Shown in pieces: positions 18,109 through 26,300 of a stretch of 64,000 nucleotides of DNA. The position numbers and the translations under genes are program-made. Every line of letters begins with the position of its first letter. Position 1 is the first letter of the stretch. Origin of the DNA: Marivirga lumbricoides. Its GTDB lineage: Bacteria > Bacteroidota > Bacteroidia > Cytophagales > Cyclobacteriaceae. The stretch covers positions 496,001 to 560,000 of the forward strand of contig NZ_BMEC01000001.1 of NCBI RefSeq assembly GCF_014636295.1. Direction: 5' to 3'. The notes below the pieces were generated by a model. The model worked only from the letters and a program-made list of their open reading frames with translations. It did no database searches and was not told the DNA's origin.

Positions 18109-19109
18109 TAGAACGACTCAATTCCGTTTACAGTAGTATATTTAAAGCTTAAATGCTTGTCCGGATAAATGTGCTTAAATGCACTTTGTGCCATTAAAGC
18201 ACCTTCATGGAATCCACATAAGATCAATTTAAGCTTACCGGGATAAGTATTTATATCACCAATAGCGTAAACACCAGGTATATTAGTAGAATAGTCGGTG
18301 GTATTTACCTCAATAGCATTTTTATCAATGCTTAAGCCCCATTCAGCAATTGGCCCTAATTTAGGACTCAAACCGAAGAGAGGAATTAAATAATCTGCTT
18401 CTAACTCCAATTCAGACTTATCAGCTCCCTGCACTTTTACAGCATTTAATTTTCCATTTCCGGACACAGAGGTAAGGTTACTTTTAAGTAGCAAGTTGAT
18501 TTTACCTTCTTTCGCCAAATCAAAAACCTTTTCTGCTGAATCAGGTGCCCCACGGAATGTTTCGTTTCTGTGGATCAGAGTAATTTTCTTAGCTATTTTT
18601 GAAAGCTCTATTGTCCAGTCTAAAGCAGAATCACCACCACCTGCAAGGATAACATTTTTATCTCTGAAAGTTTCAGGATCCTTCACCATATAGTGAACTC
18701 CTTTTCCTTCAAATTTAGCGATATCTACAATAGGTGGTTTACGCGGCTCAAAACAGCCCAAACCTCCTGCAATTACAACTACTTTACAATCTATTTCTGT
18801 ACCGTCACTGGTTTTCAATTGAAAGCCGGTTGCAGTTTTTTCCATAGTATCAAGCCTTTCACCCAATGTAAAAGTCGGGTTAAAAGGTTTTATTTGCTCC
18901 ATTAAATTATCCACTAATTCCTGCGCTTTCACGGTAGGGAATCCCGGAATATCATAAATAGGTTTTTTAGGATAAATTTCAGAAAGCTGCCCTCCTACTT
19001 GCGGTAATGCATCCACAAGGTGACACCTTAATTTTAATAATCCTGCTTCAAACACTGAAAACAAGCCAACAGGCCCTGCTCCTATTATGCAAATATCTGT
19101 TTGTATCAT
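18108..19109 (-). CDS. ferredoxin-NADP+ reductase-type flavoprotein
   Basis: The protein has two dinucleotide-binding folds: FAD motif CIIGAGPVGLF near the N-terminus and NADP motif VILAGGGDSALDW in the middle, ending with YAIGDINTYPGKLKLILCGFHEGALMA. This is the thioredoxin-reductase-like ferredoxin-NADP reductase (TrxR-type FNR) layout; the CxxC of thioredoxin reductase is absent, in keeping with an FNR. The ATG at 19109 is chosen because the FAD motif begins four residues later, whereas the longer reading adds an unrelated tail. It overlaps its ferredoxin by one base. Confidence 0.9.
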   Translation of the reverse strand: MIQTDICIIGAGPVGLFSVFEAGLLKLRCHLVDALPQVGGQLSEIYPKKPIYDIPGFPTVKAQELVDNLMEQIKPFNPTFTLGERLDTMEKTATGFQLKTSDGTEIDCKVVVIAGGLGCFEPRKPPIVDIAKFEGKGVHYMVKDPETFRDKNVILAGGGDSALDWTIELSKIAKKITLIHRNETFRGAPDSAEKVFDLAKEGKINLLLKSNLTSVSGNGKLNAVKVQGADKSELELEADYLIPLFGLSPKLGPIAEWGLSIDKNAIEVNTTDYSTNIPGVYAIGDINTYPGKLKLILCGFHEGALMAQSAFKHIYPDKHLSFKYTTVNGIESF

Positions 19110-19151
19110 ATCTTTAATTACTTCTTGGATGATATAACTACTATGTGCCAA

Positions 19152-19191
19152 CAAAGTTCGTATAAATATAGTTGTTTTACTAACTATATTT
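19152..19191 (-). promoter_or_regulatory. fnr promoter with palindromic operator
   Basis: AAATATAGTT (19164-19173) and AACTATATTT (19182-19191) are perfect 10-bp inverted arms with an 8-bp spacer. They lie just upstream of a minus-strand -7-like element GAACTTTG (19152-19159), and thus over the expected -33 position. The ferredoxin/reductase operon starts at 19109. The regulator is unknown. Confidence 0.5.
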
Positions 19192-19271
19192 GAGAAAATC
19201 TTTCAGGGAAAAAGATATAAAATACTTTACCCATAAAACCCAACCATTCAATGAAAAATGTATTCAAAAAA

Positions 19272-19302
19272 TTTGCTAATTCCGAAAACTGATATAACTT
19301 TG
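19272..19302 (+). promoter_or_regulatory. promoter of the small membrane protein gene
   Basis: TTTG (19272-19275) and TAACTTTG (19295-19302) match both Bacteroidota boxes, with 19 bases between them. It lies 30 bases before the ATG at 19333, which rules out the longer upstream reading frame. Confidence 0.7.
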
Positions 19303-19332
19303 AAATACAAAGTACTTTTAACAAACAACATC

Positions 19333-19623
19333 ATGAATACTTCAAACAAAAGATTAACCGGAATATTACTTGCTGTAGCAGTTATCTTATGCATTCCTTT
19401 AATTGCTATGCAGTTTACTCCTGAAGTGGCATGGACCCTTTCAGACTTCATAATTATGGGCGGACTACTTTTAGGGACAGGCGTGCTTGCAGAACTCATT
19501 TTTAGAAAAGTAAGACAGAAGAATTATAGAATGGGCATCCTAGCTGCGGTAATAATTGCCTTTTTTCTTATATGGGCCGAATTGGCAGTAGGAATTTTTG
19601 GAACTCCCTTTGCAGGAAGTTGA
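19333..19623 (+). CDS. small membrane protein, three helices
   Basis: This 96-residue protein has three hydrophobic segments (about 8-24, 34-52, 64-86) with charged ends and no cofactor motif. The start ATG at 19333 is preferred because a consensus promoter lies inside the longer reading frame that begins at 19258. It is a common Bacteroidota type of unknown function. It converges on the marR gene with a shared hairpin between. Confidence 0.7.
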   Translation: MNTSNKRLTGILLAVAVILCIPLIAMQFTPEVAWTLSDFIIMGGLLLGTGVLAELIFRKVRQKNYRMGILAAVIIAFFLIWAELAVGIFGTPFAGS

Positions 19624-19644
19624 ACCAATTATAAATCAAATGAA

Positions 19645-19678
19645 TAGCATTTATAGACTCAAATTGTCATAAATGCTA
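19645..19678. terminator. bidirectional hairpin between convergent genes
   Basis: TAGCATTTAT(A)GAC (19645-19658) and GTCATAAATGCTA (19666-19678) form a 13-bp stem with one bulge, after the small membrane gene and overlapping the marR stop codon. T runs on both sides are short. Confidence 0.45.
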
Positions 19679-20088
19679 TCTAATATTCTCTTAAACTCCT
19701 TAAAGTCAGACTCAGAGAGATTTTCCCAGGCTTTCATTCTGATACTTTGTACTTCCGGCAGACACTCTTTCACCAATTCTGTTCCACTCTCCGTAAGTGA
19801 AATTTTAAAACTTCTCCTGTCATCCGGGTGTGCATTTCTTACTATAAGCTCCTTAGTTGATAGCAGATCTATAATGCGCGTCATAGTTGGGTGATCTTTG
19901 AAAGTAAGTTCAGCTAACTCCCTTTGATTAAGCTCTCCCCTATCAAATAGTTGCTTTAAAACAGTCCATTGATCCACGGTAATACTCCAGCCTAACTCAC
20001 GAAACCGTTGCTTGGCGTACTGCTTTACGCGTCTGGCTGTGCGATCCAACAAAAAAGAATATCGGCTATATTTCTGCGCTTCTTGCAT
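19651..20088 (-). CDS. MarR family transcriptional regulator
   Basis: The 145-residue protein has the winged helix-turn-helix of MarR: WTVLKQLFDRGELNQRELAELTFKDHPTMTRIIDLLSTKELIVRNAHPDDRRSFKISLTESG (about 42-104), with the wing DDRRS. It binds a palindrome as a dimer and usually responds to phenolic ligands or oxidants. The target is unclear; no obvious operator copy is found beside its own start. It sits convergent to the membrane protein gene. Confidence 0.9.
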   Translation of the reverse strand: MQEAQKYSRYSFLLDRTARRVKQYAKQRFRELGWSITVDQWTVLKQLFDRGELNQRELAELTFKDHPTMTRIIDLLSTKELIVRNAHPDDRRSFKISLTESGTELVKECLPEVQSIRMKAWENLSESDFKEFKRILDSIYDNLSL

Positions 20089-20245
20089 TTAAAATAATTA
20101 GTGTAACAACAAATGTAAAGTAAATTAATGAAATGTTGGCCAGGGAATTCCTATAATTCAGGAATGAAACAATACTAATACAAGGATCGGGTTAAAAGTA
20201 TTCAGAAGCTTCTACTCCACAGAAAGCAGGTGGGGAATAATTATA

Positions 20246-20971
20246 TTACTTCTTTTTAAACACTAAACAATGCTGCCATGGTAGGTTCTTAATATTCTCT
20301 TCTAAAACAAAACCTACTGCTTCCATTTCTTTCACGGCTTGCTTTTCAGTCATTTTATGAACTTTTTTAATGGGCACGGAGTCATCTTCTCCTCGGTATT
20401 CAATTAAATATACCTTACCTTCAGGGCGAAGTGCTTTTCCGATTGAAGCCATCATTTCCACTGGAAAATTAAACTCATGGTATACATCTACCATCAGGAT
20501 TTTATCTACAGAGCTCTCCGGTAAATTAACGCTCTTTTCAGCTCCCTTGATCAGTTCTATATTGCTTACTCCTTCCTTCTTTTGTCGCACTCTCATAGCT
20601 TGCAACATTTCCGGCTGAATATCTACAGCATAGATTAGCCCATTTTTAGCCAAAGCTGCCATTTTAAAAACATGGTAGCCTGAACCTGCTCCAATATCAG
20701 CAATCACATCATCAGACTGAATATTCATGTTTTGAAGCAATTTATCTGTATTTTCTTCTCTTTCACGTTCTGGTCGCTCTAACCAGTTAATCCCCTGATA
20801 GCCCATCACATGTGCAATTTCCCTGCCCATGTACCATTTCCCAATGCCACTAGGATCTCCTGCTTTATAATTGTAGGGGTCATCTTTCTCCTCAGTAGTA
20901 TTTTGTGCAGTACATTGCATCAAGGGCAATATAAAAGCGAGTAAAAAAGTGAAATAGATTTTGCTCATCAT
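20246..20971 (-). CDS. class I SAM-dependent methyltransferase with signal peptide
   Basis: The 241-residue protein begins with a clear signal peptide (MMSKIYFTFLLAFILPL, then CTAQ) and then has a methyltransferase domain with motif I VIADIGAGSGYHVFKMA (about 77-93), acidic motif AVDIQPEM and motif post-I IDLPESSVDKILMVDVYHEF. It would be exported, although SAM is cytosolic. This is a recurring Bacteroidota family of unclear substrate. The nearest gene, yjjX, is divergent. Confidence 0.8.
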   Translation of the reverse strand: MMSKIYFTFLLAFILPLMQCTAQNTTEEKDDPYNYKAGDPSGIGKWYMGREIAHVMGYQGINWLERPEREREENTDKLLQNMNIQSDDVIADIGAGSGYHVFKMAALAKNGLIYAVDIQPEMLQAMRVRQKKEGVSNIELIKGAEKSVNLPESSVDKILMVDVYHEFNFPVEMMASIGKALRPEGKVYLIEYRGEDDSVPIKKVHKMTEKQAVKEMEAVGFVLEENIKNLPWQHCLVFKKK

Positions 20972-21106
20972 AAATTATTAAATGAATTCATATGATTAGT
21001 TTAACACGCAAGAGCTTAATTAGTTACAAAAAACTAAACCTGTAAGGTTCATCAAACTAGCTCCTAAATAAGGATTTTCTTAATTTTAGCCTTTTTAGAA
21101 TAAATT

Positions 21107-21637
21107 ATGATTCAAAAAGTAATAATCGCCTCCAAAAATCCTGTAAAGATCAATGCTGTAAAAGCTGGTTTTCAGAAGATGTTTCCCACTCTGGAATTTC
21201 AATTTGAAGGTATCTCCTCCCCTTCCGGAGTGAGTGAACAGCCACTGAGCAGTAAGGAAACAAAAGAAGGCGCTCTTAACAGGATCAAAAACGCGAAAGC
21301 GCTTACCCCAAATGCACAATTTTGGGTAGGTATTGAAGGGGGAATTGAAAAAATAGATGAGGAGATGGAAGTATTTGCATGGATAATAATCAGCAGTAAA
21401 GAGAAAACCGGTAAAGCCAAAACCAGCACCTTCTACCTTCCCAGGGCTGTTACCGAATTAATTGCTGAAGGAAAGGAATTAGGTGAGGCGGATGACATGG
21501 TTTTTGGAGGCACAAATACTAAGCAGAAAAATGGTGCTGTTGGTATTTTAACAGGTGATCTGGTCAACAGAACAAGCTACTATACAGAAGCAGTCATTCT
21601 GGCATTAATTCCTTTTAAAAATGAGGAATTGTATTGA
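21107..21637 (+). CDS. yjjX: inosine/xanthosine triphosphatase (YjjX family)
   Basis: The 176-residue protein has the DUF84/YjjX pattern: IIASKNPVKINAVKAGFQKMFP at the start, GVSEQPLSSKETKEGALNRIKNA, WVGIEGGIE, and GAVGILTGDLVNR near the end. It hydrolyses non-canonical ITP/XTP to keep the nucleotide pool clean. It converges on the mutS-like gene with a 20-base gap. Confidence 0.9.
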   Translation: MIQKVIIASKNPVKINAVKAGFQKMFPTLEFQFEGISSPSGVSEQPLSSKETKEGALNRIKNAKALTPNAQFWVGIEGGIEKIDEEMEVFAWIIISSKEKTGKAKTSTFYLPRAVTELIAEGKELGEADDMVFGGTNTKQKNGAVGILTGDLVNRTSYYTEAVILALIPFKNEELY

Positions 21638-21657
21638 ACTATTGATATAAATCACCC

Positions 21658-23256
21658 TTACTTATTAGTATTACTAAGCTCATCTGCTACGCGCAGTGCC
21701 TCTTCTGTTACTATTTTAGGATATTTATTGATAGATAGTATTTTAATAGCATTCCTTTTTGTCAGCTTCCCTTTCTTTAATTTATAATCGAAACCAACTG
21801 ACCGATCCTTTATCTCTTCAGAAAAATGATACAGTGCATATTCCTCTTTTAATAAATCAGCAAGTTCAATATCATGTGTGGACACAAATACAATATGATT
21901 TTTTGCTGATAGAGCAGATAGCACAGCTTTCCCAGCAGCTATTCTCTCTATAGTATTTGTTCCTTTGAAAATTTCATCAAGCATAAAAAGACAGCTCTCG
22001 CTTTCTTCTGCTCTATCCAACATTGCTTTGATTCTTAACACCTCTTCAAAATAATAGCTTTTCTCATTAAGTAAATCATCCGAGATTCTTATAGCAGACA
22101 TAATATCTGTTTTAGAAACTAAGAAATTTTCAGCAAAACAAGTATTTAAAGCAAAAGCCGTAATTATATTTACTCCGATAGTTCTGATAAATGAAGTTTT
22201 GCCAGACATATTGGAACCTGTCAGCAGAACAGATTTACACTTTATATTCAAGCTGTTAGACACGCAATCCTCAATAAGCGGATGATACAATGCTGTGAAA
22301 TCCAAGTTTTTTTTCTCTGCAGCTATTTTCGGTTCACAATAATTTGCAAGGCCTTTTCTTAAAGATGCTATCGATATCAACACATCTATTTTCCCTATGA
22401 AGGAATAGACCTTATCCATGTCACTTCTTCTTTTATCTAGTTTATTGAGGGTTCGAAACAGTACAAGAGGCTCAAGTAAGAACGGGATTTTCACCAACTC
22501 AAATAACGCCCAACCCAGGGAAGTGAATTCGTTTTCCATTCCAGAATTGGTCTTAAAAAAGGTTATTCCACCCTTAACTTTCTCCGCATTTTTAATAGCA
22601 GCTCCAATAGTAGCGTCTAATAGAAGCAAATCATCTTCTTTTGAAAGATTACGCGCAACCTTAAATAGAATATTGACATATGGAAGTGCGCCAATGTACT
22701 GTAATAAATTGCTTTTATTCCAATAATGTATTCCAAAATTTATAGAAAGTGCAGCCAATAAAAAAAGTGAGAAATATTGACTAACAGGCACCAAAAGTAA
22801 AAATACGATTGGTAATAAGGCTAGAAATTTCAGTATGAAAAACCATTTAGGTGGAGACAAATATTTCTCCTGAAACAAGGAAGGTAGGTAAAGACATTCA
22901 TGCTCACTCAGCTCATTAAGCGTTAGTTGAACTTTCAGTCTAAAACTCTCATCATTAATGAATTTGTGAATCAACTGCTCTTTTATTGCCTTTTTTGATT
23001 GATCGGCATGGATGTTTCGGAGTAAGTAATAAAGATACTGCTGCCCCACCTTTGATGTGGTTCTGTCCAAATACATAAATAGATCGTCAAAATCGAGATC
23101 GAGAGCTGTTTCATCCGAAATAGTCTTTGAATCACCTATTATTTTCTTATTTCGGTAATATCTTTCAATATTTTGAAAGTAAAATTTTTCCTCTTTAATA
23201 TTTCCAAATGACTGTTTAATCTGCTCCGTTATTTTTTTTCTCTTATTTAAAAACAT
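21658..23256 (-). CDS. MutS-related ATPase (not canonical MutS)
   Basis: The 532-residue protein ends in a MutS-type ABC ATPase: Walker A LLTGSNMSGKTSF (about 348-360) and Walker B CLFMLDEIFKGTN followed by VFVSTHDIELADLL. The N-terminal half lacks the mismatch-recognition Phe-x-Glu and has two long hydrophobic helices (about 141-180), suggesting membrane contact. It is shorter than MutS (~850) and lacks the Smr domain of MutS2. These proteins are common in Bacteroidota; their role is not established. Confidence 0.8.
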   Translation of the reverse strand: MFLNKRKKITEQIKQSFGNIKEEKFYFQNIERYYRNKKIIGDSKTISDETALDLDFDDLFMYLDRTTSKVGQQYLYYLLRNIHADQSKKAIKEQLIHKFINDESFRLKVQLTLNELSEHECLYLPSLFQEKYLSPPKWFFILKFLALLPIVFLLLVPVSQYFSLFLLAALSINFGIHYWNKSNLLQYIGALPYVNILFKVARNLSKEDDLLLLDATIGAAIKNAEKVKGGITFFKTNSGMENEFTSLGWALFELVKIPFLLEPLVLFRTLNKLDKRRSDMDKVYSFIGKIDVLISIASLRKGLANYCEPKIAAEKKNLDFTALYHPLIEDCVSNSLNIKCKSVLLTGSNMSGKTSFIRTIGVNIITAFALNTCFAENFLVSKTDIMSAIRISDDLLNEKSYYFEEVLRIKAMLDRAEESESCLFMLDEIFKGTNTIERIAAGKAVLSALSAKNHIVFVSTHDIELADLLKEEYALYHFSEEIKDRSVGFDYKLKKGKLTKRNAIKILSINKYPKIVTEEALRVADELSNTNK

Positions 23257-23373
23257 CTCTTGAGGAAACTTAATATCATTAAATACTTAAAAATTAAACA
23301 TAACATTTTAATTTCACAATTGATATTTTGAAGCGTAGATGATATACGTTATCAATGTTAATTTTTGTTTTAA

Positions 23374-23982
23374 ATGAAGTTGTTTTCAGACTCTGTTAAT
23401 CCTCACAAAAACCTTTTACCCTATAATGGCACGGTCAATTATTATGGAAGAATTGTCCCTAATTCAAAATTGTTGTTCTATTATGAAAAGTTGCTAAACA
23501 CCATTGAGTGGAAAAACGATGAAGCAGTAATCTTTGGCAAGCACATCATCACCAAAAGAAAAGTTGCCTGGTACGGTGACCGGAGCTTTGAATATACGTA
23601 CTCCAATACTACGAAAAAAGCCTTGCCCTGGACGGAAGAATTATTGGAACTTAAACAACTGGCTGAAAAAGAATCAGGAGAGACTTATAATTCCTGTCTT
23701 CTCAACTTATACCACAACGGTAGTGAAGGAATGGCCTGGCATAGTGATGGAGAAAAAGATTTAAAAAAAAATGGAGCTATAGCTTCCATGAGCTTCGGAG
23801 CAGAGCGAAAATTTGCATTTAAGCATAAAGAAAGCAAAGAAACAGTCGCTTTGTGGCTTGAAAATGGCAGTTTACTGGTAATGAAAGGAGTTACCCAAAC
23901 GTATTGGTTGCATCGCTTACCTCCTACTACCAAAGTGAGCGAGCCAAGAATTAACCTTACTTTCCGTACAATTGTAGAGTGA
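23374..23982 (+). CDS. alkB: alpha-ketoglutarate-dependent DNA dioxygenase AlkB
   Basis: The 202-residue protein has the iron ligands WHSDGE (HxD, about residue 126-128) and the final His plus the 2-oxoglutarate-binding arginine in LHRLPPTTKVSEPRINLTFR. It directly repairs alkylated bases (1-methyladenine, 3-methylcytosine) by oxidative demethylation. It is an independent gene, between the divergent mutS-like and riboflavin synthase genes. Confidence 0.93.
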   Translation: MKLFSDSVNPHKNLLPYNGTVNYYGRIVPNSKLLFYYEKLLNTIEWKNDEAVIFGKHIITKRKVAWYGDRSFEYTYSNTTKKALPWTEELLELKQLAEKESGETYNSCLLNLYHNGSEGMAWHSDGEKDLKKNGAIASMSFGAERKFAFKHKESKETVALWLENGSLLVMKGVTQTYWLHRLPPTTKVSEPRINLTFRTIVE

Positions 23983-24052
23983 ACTCTCTGTTATTCAGGC
24001 AAGTCCATATTAAGTGTAACTATTTAGCATCTTTACTGTTTTTATGTTTATT

Positions 24053-24060
24053 TACATTTG
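24053..24060 (+). promoter_or_regulatory. possible -7 promoter element of ribE
   Basis: TACATTTG fits TAnnTTTG exactly, 14 bases before the ribE ATG. A TTTA at 24032 may be the -33 element with mismatch. A very short leader is implied. Confidence 0.4.
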
Positions 24061-24074
24061 AGTAATATTACAAT

Positions 24075-24662
24075 ATGTTTACAGGGATTATAGAAACCTT
24101 GGGCGAAGTAAAAGACGCTAAAAAGGAAAAGGGAAACCTTATTTTAAAGATTGAAAGTGACATTTCCAATGAATTGAAGATAGATCAAAGTGTTTCGCAC
24201 AATGGTGTTTGCTTAACTGTTACTGAGCTGCATCCTGATGCGCATACCGTAGTTGCAATAGATGAAACACTGCAAAAATCAAATATCGGCACTTTAAAAG
24301 CCGGAGATTTTGTTAACCTTGAGCGTTGCATGCAAATGAATGGCAGGCTGGATGGACACATTGTGCAGGGGCACGTGGATGCAAAAGGAAAATGTCTGGA
24401 GGTACAGGAGGCAGATGGAAGCTGGCTATTCGATTTTGAGTACGATAGTAGTGAAAATGTATTGGTAGAGAAAGGCTCTATTTGCATTAATGGAGTAAGT
24501 CTTACTTGCTTTAATGTAACAGATACTTCATTTAGAGTAGCTATCATTCCGTATACTTTTTCGCATACTAACTTCAAAAAAATCAAAAAATATGATGAAG
24601 TAAACTTAGAATTCGATATAATTGGGAAATATGTACAAAAACTTGTCAACAGAAACAAATAA
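24075..24662 (+). CDS. ribE: riboflavin synthase, alpha subunit
   Basis: The 195-residue protein starts with the hallmark MFTGIIETLG and holds two lumazine-binding repeats: VSHNGVCLTVTEL in the first and GSICINGVSLTC in the second, with HIVQGHVDAKG between. It joins two 6,7-dimethyl-8-ribityllumazine molecules into riboflavin. It is 11 bases before the LytTR regulator gene, so they probably share a transcript. It lies far from other rib genes; no FMN riboswitch was seen. Confidence 0.95.
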   Translation: MFTGIIETLGEVKDAKKEKGNLILKIESDISNELKIDQSVSHNGVCLTVTELHPDAHTVVAIDETLQKSNIGTLKAGDFVNLERCMQMNGRLDGHIVQGHVDAKGKCLEVQEADGSWLFDFEYDSSENVLVEKGSICINGVSLTCFNVTDTSFRVAIIPYTFSHTNFKKIKKYDEVNLEFDIIGKYVQKLVNRNK

Positions 24663-24673
24663 TTGACCCTATT

Positions 24674-25372
24674 ATGGCCGCAGAATTAAATTGCATGGTG
24701 GTGGATGATGATCCAATTTTCAGACAATACATCAGCAAACAAATAAAGGAAACCTCAGGATTGAAGCTGGTAGTAGAGGCTGACAGTGCTACCAAAGCGA
24801 TCGATCTTTTGGAAGAACATGAAGTTGATATTATATTTCTTGATGTTCAAATGCCGGAAATGACCGGAATAGAATTAGTTGCCAGATTGAATAATGGTTA
24901 TGAGGTAATTTTAGTAACTGCCAATGACAGCTATGCTGTGGATGCTTTCGACCAAAAAGTTACTGACTACCTTGTTAAACCTTTTGAATATGATCGGTTT
25001 AGCAAAGCTGTTACAAAAGCTAAAGGCAACATTGAAGCTTTCCGCAAGAAGAAAGATTCAATTGAGCATATATTTATTAAAAGCGATGGTAAAATAATTC
25101 ATCTTAAGCTGGCCGATATTCTTTTTGTTGAGGCACTGGCTGATTATGTCGTAATTAATACAGAAGCTAAAAAATACATTGTACACCATACAATGAAAGG
25201 CGTGGAGAAAAAACTTCCTAATCAACGATTTGTAAGAGTGCACCGCTCCTTTATCGTCAATCTGGAAAAAATTGATTTCATAGAAGATTTAAGTGTACAC
25301 ATTAAAGTAAAAGCGATTCCTATTGGAGCTTCTTACAAAGACATTTTATATAAAACCATGAATTTTCTCTAA
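24674..25372 (+). CDS. LytTR-family response regulator
   Basis: The 232-residue protein has a receiver domain (1-120; phosphoacceptor Asp57 in FLDVQMPEM, conserved Lys in LVKPFEY) and a LytTR DNA-binding domain (about 133-232, with FIKSDGKIIHLKLADILFVEALADYV and RFVRVHRSFIVNLEKI). It binds direct repeats and usually works with a membrane 7TM or GHKL kinase; no kinase is adjacent. Cotranscription with ribE is likely. Its end overlaps the convergent PAP2 gene by 27 bases. Confidence 0.9.
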   Translation: MAAELNCMVVDDDPIFRQYISKQIKETSGLKLVVEADSATKAIDLLEEHEVDIIFLDVQMPEMTGIELVARLNNGYEVILVTANDSYAVDAFDQKVTDYLVKPFEYDRFSKAVTKAKGNIEAFRKKKDSIEHIFIKSDGKIIHLKLADILFVEALADYVVINTEAKKYIVHHTMKGVEKKLPNQRFVRVHRSFIVNLEKIDFIEDLSVHIKVKAIPIGASYKDILYKTMNFL

Positions 25373-25921
25373 GTCATTAGGGAAAATTCTTTTATATAAA
25401 TAATACACTATCAAAGCGGAAAGCAATCCAAGAATGGCTCCCATAATTATATCGGCAGGATAATGTACTCCTACATAAATTCTGGAATAAGAAACCAGAA
25501 CTGCCCAGCCTATCATTATCTTTCCAAATAAATTCCTGTAGATCAGCCAGAGAAATATCGCTAAAGCGAAAGTATTGGATGCATGGCTGGATGCGAAGCC
25601 ATATTTGCCCCCGCAGTGTTTTACTATGTGCACCATTTCCTGAATATCTGGATTATAACAGGGCCTGAGTCTTTCGAAAAAGGGTTTAAACAAACCAGAA
25701 GCTGACTGATCCGCCAAAGTGATCAACAGCGCAAAAGCAACCATAATATAAATACTTCTCCATTTTAACTTACGGATCATGATGGCTAAAATAACCACAT
25801 ATAGGGGGATCCAAAGATATTTGCCGGTGATGGCCAACATAACAGGATCCAGCCAATCGGTATGCAATCCATTAAGAAACAGGAATAAGCGAATATCCCA
25901 TTCGATGAGAGTCTCTAACAT
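25346..25921 (-). CDS. PAP2-family phosphatase (lipid phosphatase)
   Basis: The 191-residue membrane protein has the PAP2 motifs: KPFFERLRPC (KxxxxxxRP), SSHASNTF (SGH-like, with Ser-Ser-His) and SRIYVGVHYPADIIMG (SRxxxxxHxxxD), plus about five helices. It probably removes phosphate from undecaprenyl pyrophosphate or phosphatidate at the outer face of the inner membrane. It overlaps the convergent lytTR gene by 27 bases. Confidence 0.88.
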   Translation of the reverse strand: MLETLIEWDIRLFLFLNGLHTDWLDPVMLAITGKYLWIPLYVVILAIMIRKLKWRSIYIMVAFALLITLADQSASGLFKPFFERLRPCYNPDIQEMVHIVKHCGGKYGFASSHASNTFALAIFLWLIYRNLFGKIMIGWAVLVSYSRIYVGVHYPADIIMGAILGLLSALIVYYLYKRIFPNDLEKIHGFI

Positions 25922-26300
25922 GCTGCAAATTTAGCAGAAATTGAATGATAGGAAAGTGGATGAAATAACATAAACACAAGTTCTGCAAGAAATCTTATGG
26001 TTCGCAGAGAAGTATCAGGGTTTAAAAACCCGGTATTCCGGAAGGTTTAAAGCTGCACCCTTCCAACTTACTAATCGAAAATTCAGCCCAGCTATTTTCA
26101 GGATGATACACACTATAACACTAAGGGGATACACTGTTGTTTCTGTACTGATTTTCTTTCTTAACTAATAAATTAAGCATTCACCAGCAAGTTTTTAGCT
26201 AATTTCATTAATTTGTACAATTGTCTACGTCAGGCAATAAATATTCAATTGATTCGCTTTATCTTTGATCAACTAAAATCTTTATCTACCTTTTGTCTAT
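25922..26300. other. intergenic region with nested small palindromes
   Basis: This 379-bp gap holds three small inverted repeats in a row: GGGTTTAAAAACCC (26018-26031), CCGGTATTCCGG (26030-26041) and GGAAGG/CCTTCC (26040-26064). They may be a decayed REP-like element. TATCTTTG at 26260-26267 fits a -7 element of the next gene, but no -33 partner was found. Confidence 0.45.

Noticed and set aside
19258-19332. Longer N-terminus for the small membrane protein
   Set aside because: A consensus promoter at 19272-19302 lies inside this extension, so translation must start downstream at 19333.
24185-24658. Minus-strand frame of 157 residues
   Set aside because: It is antisense to riboflavin synthase, with Ser/Cys-rich translation typical of shadow frames.
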